Below, one piece after another: positions 6,736 to 7,292 of a stretch of 7,292 nucleotides of DNA (position 1 is its first letter; each line of letters begins with the position of its first letter). A program made the position numbers and the translations under genes. The stretch lies in the NCBI GenBank assembly GCA_018065815.1, contig JAGHSP010000035.1:1-7292 (forward strand), given 5' to 3'. The notes below the pieces were generated by a model, which did not search any database, had not been told where the DNA came from, and saw only the letters and a program-made list of their open reading frames with translations. The stretch is from Candidatus Sodaliphilus limicaballi (GTDB lineage Bacteria; Bacteroidota; Bacteroidia; Bacteroidales; Muribaculaceae).

Positions 6736-7292
6736 ATGAAAAAGTTTTTATCTTTCATGATTGCTGCCGCTGCTATCTGCCCGGCAGTTAACGCAACTGA
6801 GATGGCTGAGGCTGAACCCGTGGTAGAGGCTGCTGCTGAAGCTGCTCCCCAACAGTCAGACCTTGAGAAGCTGGTTTCTAAAATGCCTAAGATCTCTGGT
6901 TACCTCCAGACAGGTTGGAACTACACCAGCAACAAGGACGCATCTACCTCTTCTTTCCAGGCTAAGCGTCTCCGCTTGATCATGGACGGCAAGGTAGGTT
7001 CTAAGGTAGACTTCCGTCTGCAAATCGAGGCCTTCAACGGCATCGCTGGTTCAACTAATGGTAACGGTCAGAAGAACATCCAGGTTATGGACGCGTTCGC
7101 AACTTACAAGGTATGTGACGCTTTCAAGGTACGCGCTGGTCAGTTCTACACTCCTCTTGGCTATGAGAACTACGACATCTCTCCCGCTACTCTCGAGACT
7201 GTTGACTTCTCTAACATCGTTTACCGCATTGCTTGCCGCAACCCCTACGAGTACAACTTGGTTGACTACGGTCGTGACCTCGGTGTAATGTT
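6736..7292 (+). CDS. Outer-membrane porin of the phosphate-selective OprO/OprP type (Porin_O_P), 5' part
   Basis: The frame from the ATG at 6736 stays open to the window end (185 full codons), so the gene is cut by the window edge. The protein starts with a Sec signal peptide: MKK, a hydrophobic core, and a likely cleavage after A20 (VNA, then TEMAEA). The next 20 or so residues are an acidic Ala/Glu/Pro-rich spacer leading to SDLEKLVSKMPKISGYLQTGW, where the barrel begins. The continuation, with FQAKRLRLIMDGKVGSKVDFRLQIEAF, VMDAFATYKV, VRAGQFYTPLGYEN and YGRDLGV, shows the alternating beta-strand pattern and landmarks of the Porin_O_P family. It probably forms an outer-membrane channel for small anions; whether G3P or phosphate uses it is inference. 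Cys127 and Cys167 fall in the mature part. Codon use (GTT/GTA, GGT, GCT) looks like a highly expressed gene. It has no SD and is 60 bp from the HAD gene. Confidence 0.88.
   Translation, partial: MKKFLSFMIAAAAICPAVNATEMAEAEPVVEAAAEAAPQQSDLEKLVSKMPKISGYLQTGWNYTSNKDASTSSFQAKRLRLIMDGKVGSKVDFRLQIEAFNGIAGSTNGNGQKNIQVMDAFATYKVCDAFKVRAGQFYTPLGYENYDISPATLETVDFSNIVYRIACRNPYEYNLVDYGRDLGVM

Noticed and set aside
6736..6795. Porin read as a lipoprotein because of Cys15 in the leader
   Set aside because: The residues before Cys15 (AAI) do not make a lipobox, since the -1 position should be Gly/Ala/Ser; a signal peptidase I site at VNA and downstream barrel strands fit better.
7058..7288. 76-codon + strand open frame near the right edge
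   Set aside because: Out of frame with the porin reading frame that begins at 6736 and stays open to the edge; its Thr/Ser/Leu-rich product is a frame-shadow of the porin.
1..7292. Search for a defence, mobile or otherwise undescribed system, tRNA, rRNA or CRISPR array
   Set aside because: All long conserved frames are accounted for by metabolic and transport genes; no repeats with regular spacing, transposase, tRNA-like fold or direct-repeat ends were seen by eye.

Overview
The window looks like a chromosomal segment from a gut-type member of the Bacteroidota, probably order Bacteroidales (Muribaculaceae, Prevotellaceae or a relative). The reasons are a textbook Bacteroidota promoter (TTTG, 19 nt, TAnnTTTG) ahead of the first gene, start codons that mostly lack a Shine-Dalgarno sequence and sit in A-rich leaders, GC-rich genes separated by short AT-rich gaps, and a Porin_O_P-type outer-membrane porin. 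The family-level placement is an inference. No mobile element, tRNA, rRNA or CRISPR array was seen.

Region 1 (1-4194) is a promoter followed by glpA, glpB and glpC in tight succession (glpA/glpB overlap by 4 bp; glpB/glpC are 6 bp apart). Together they encode the three-subunit anaerobic sn-glycerol-3-phosphate (G3P) dehydrogenase: GlpA with FAD and a BFD-like [2Fe-2S] domain, GlpB as the second flavoprotein, and GlpC as the 4Fe-4S/CCG electron-transfer and membrane-attachment subunit. All key Cys motifs are intact.

Region 2 (4195-5799) is glpT, the G3P:phosphate antiporter of the inner membrane, 22 bp after glpC and so probably in the same operon. After it comes a very stable GC-rich hairpin that lacks a T-run.

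Region 3 (5800-6675) is a HAD-superfamily IIA (NagD/PGP-like) phosphatase. Region 4 (6736 to the window end) is the 5' part of a porin gene, open at the right edge, with a signal peptide and an acidic Ala/Glu-rich spacer before the barrel.

Read together, the genes could form a route for external G3P: across the outer membrane (porin, speculative), across the inner membrane (GlpT), then oxidation to dihydroxyacetone phosphate with electrons passed to the quinone pool (GlpABC). The HAD enzyme might dephosphorylate a phospho-metabolite, possibly G3P itself. No glycerol facilitator, glycerol kinase, glycerophosphodiesterase or regulator gene is visible here. The core is a known system. The parts worth a second look are the HAD/porin association, the hairpin, the single strong Shine-Dalgarno at the glpA/glpB overlap, the alternating codon-usage classes, and an enlarged GlpT.
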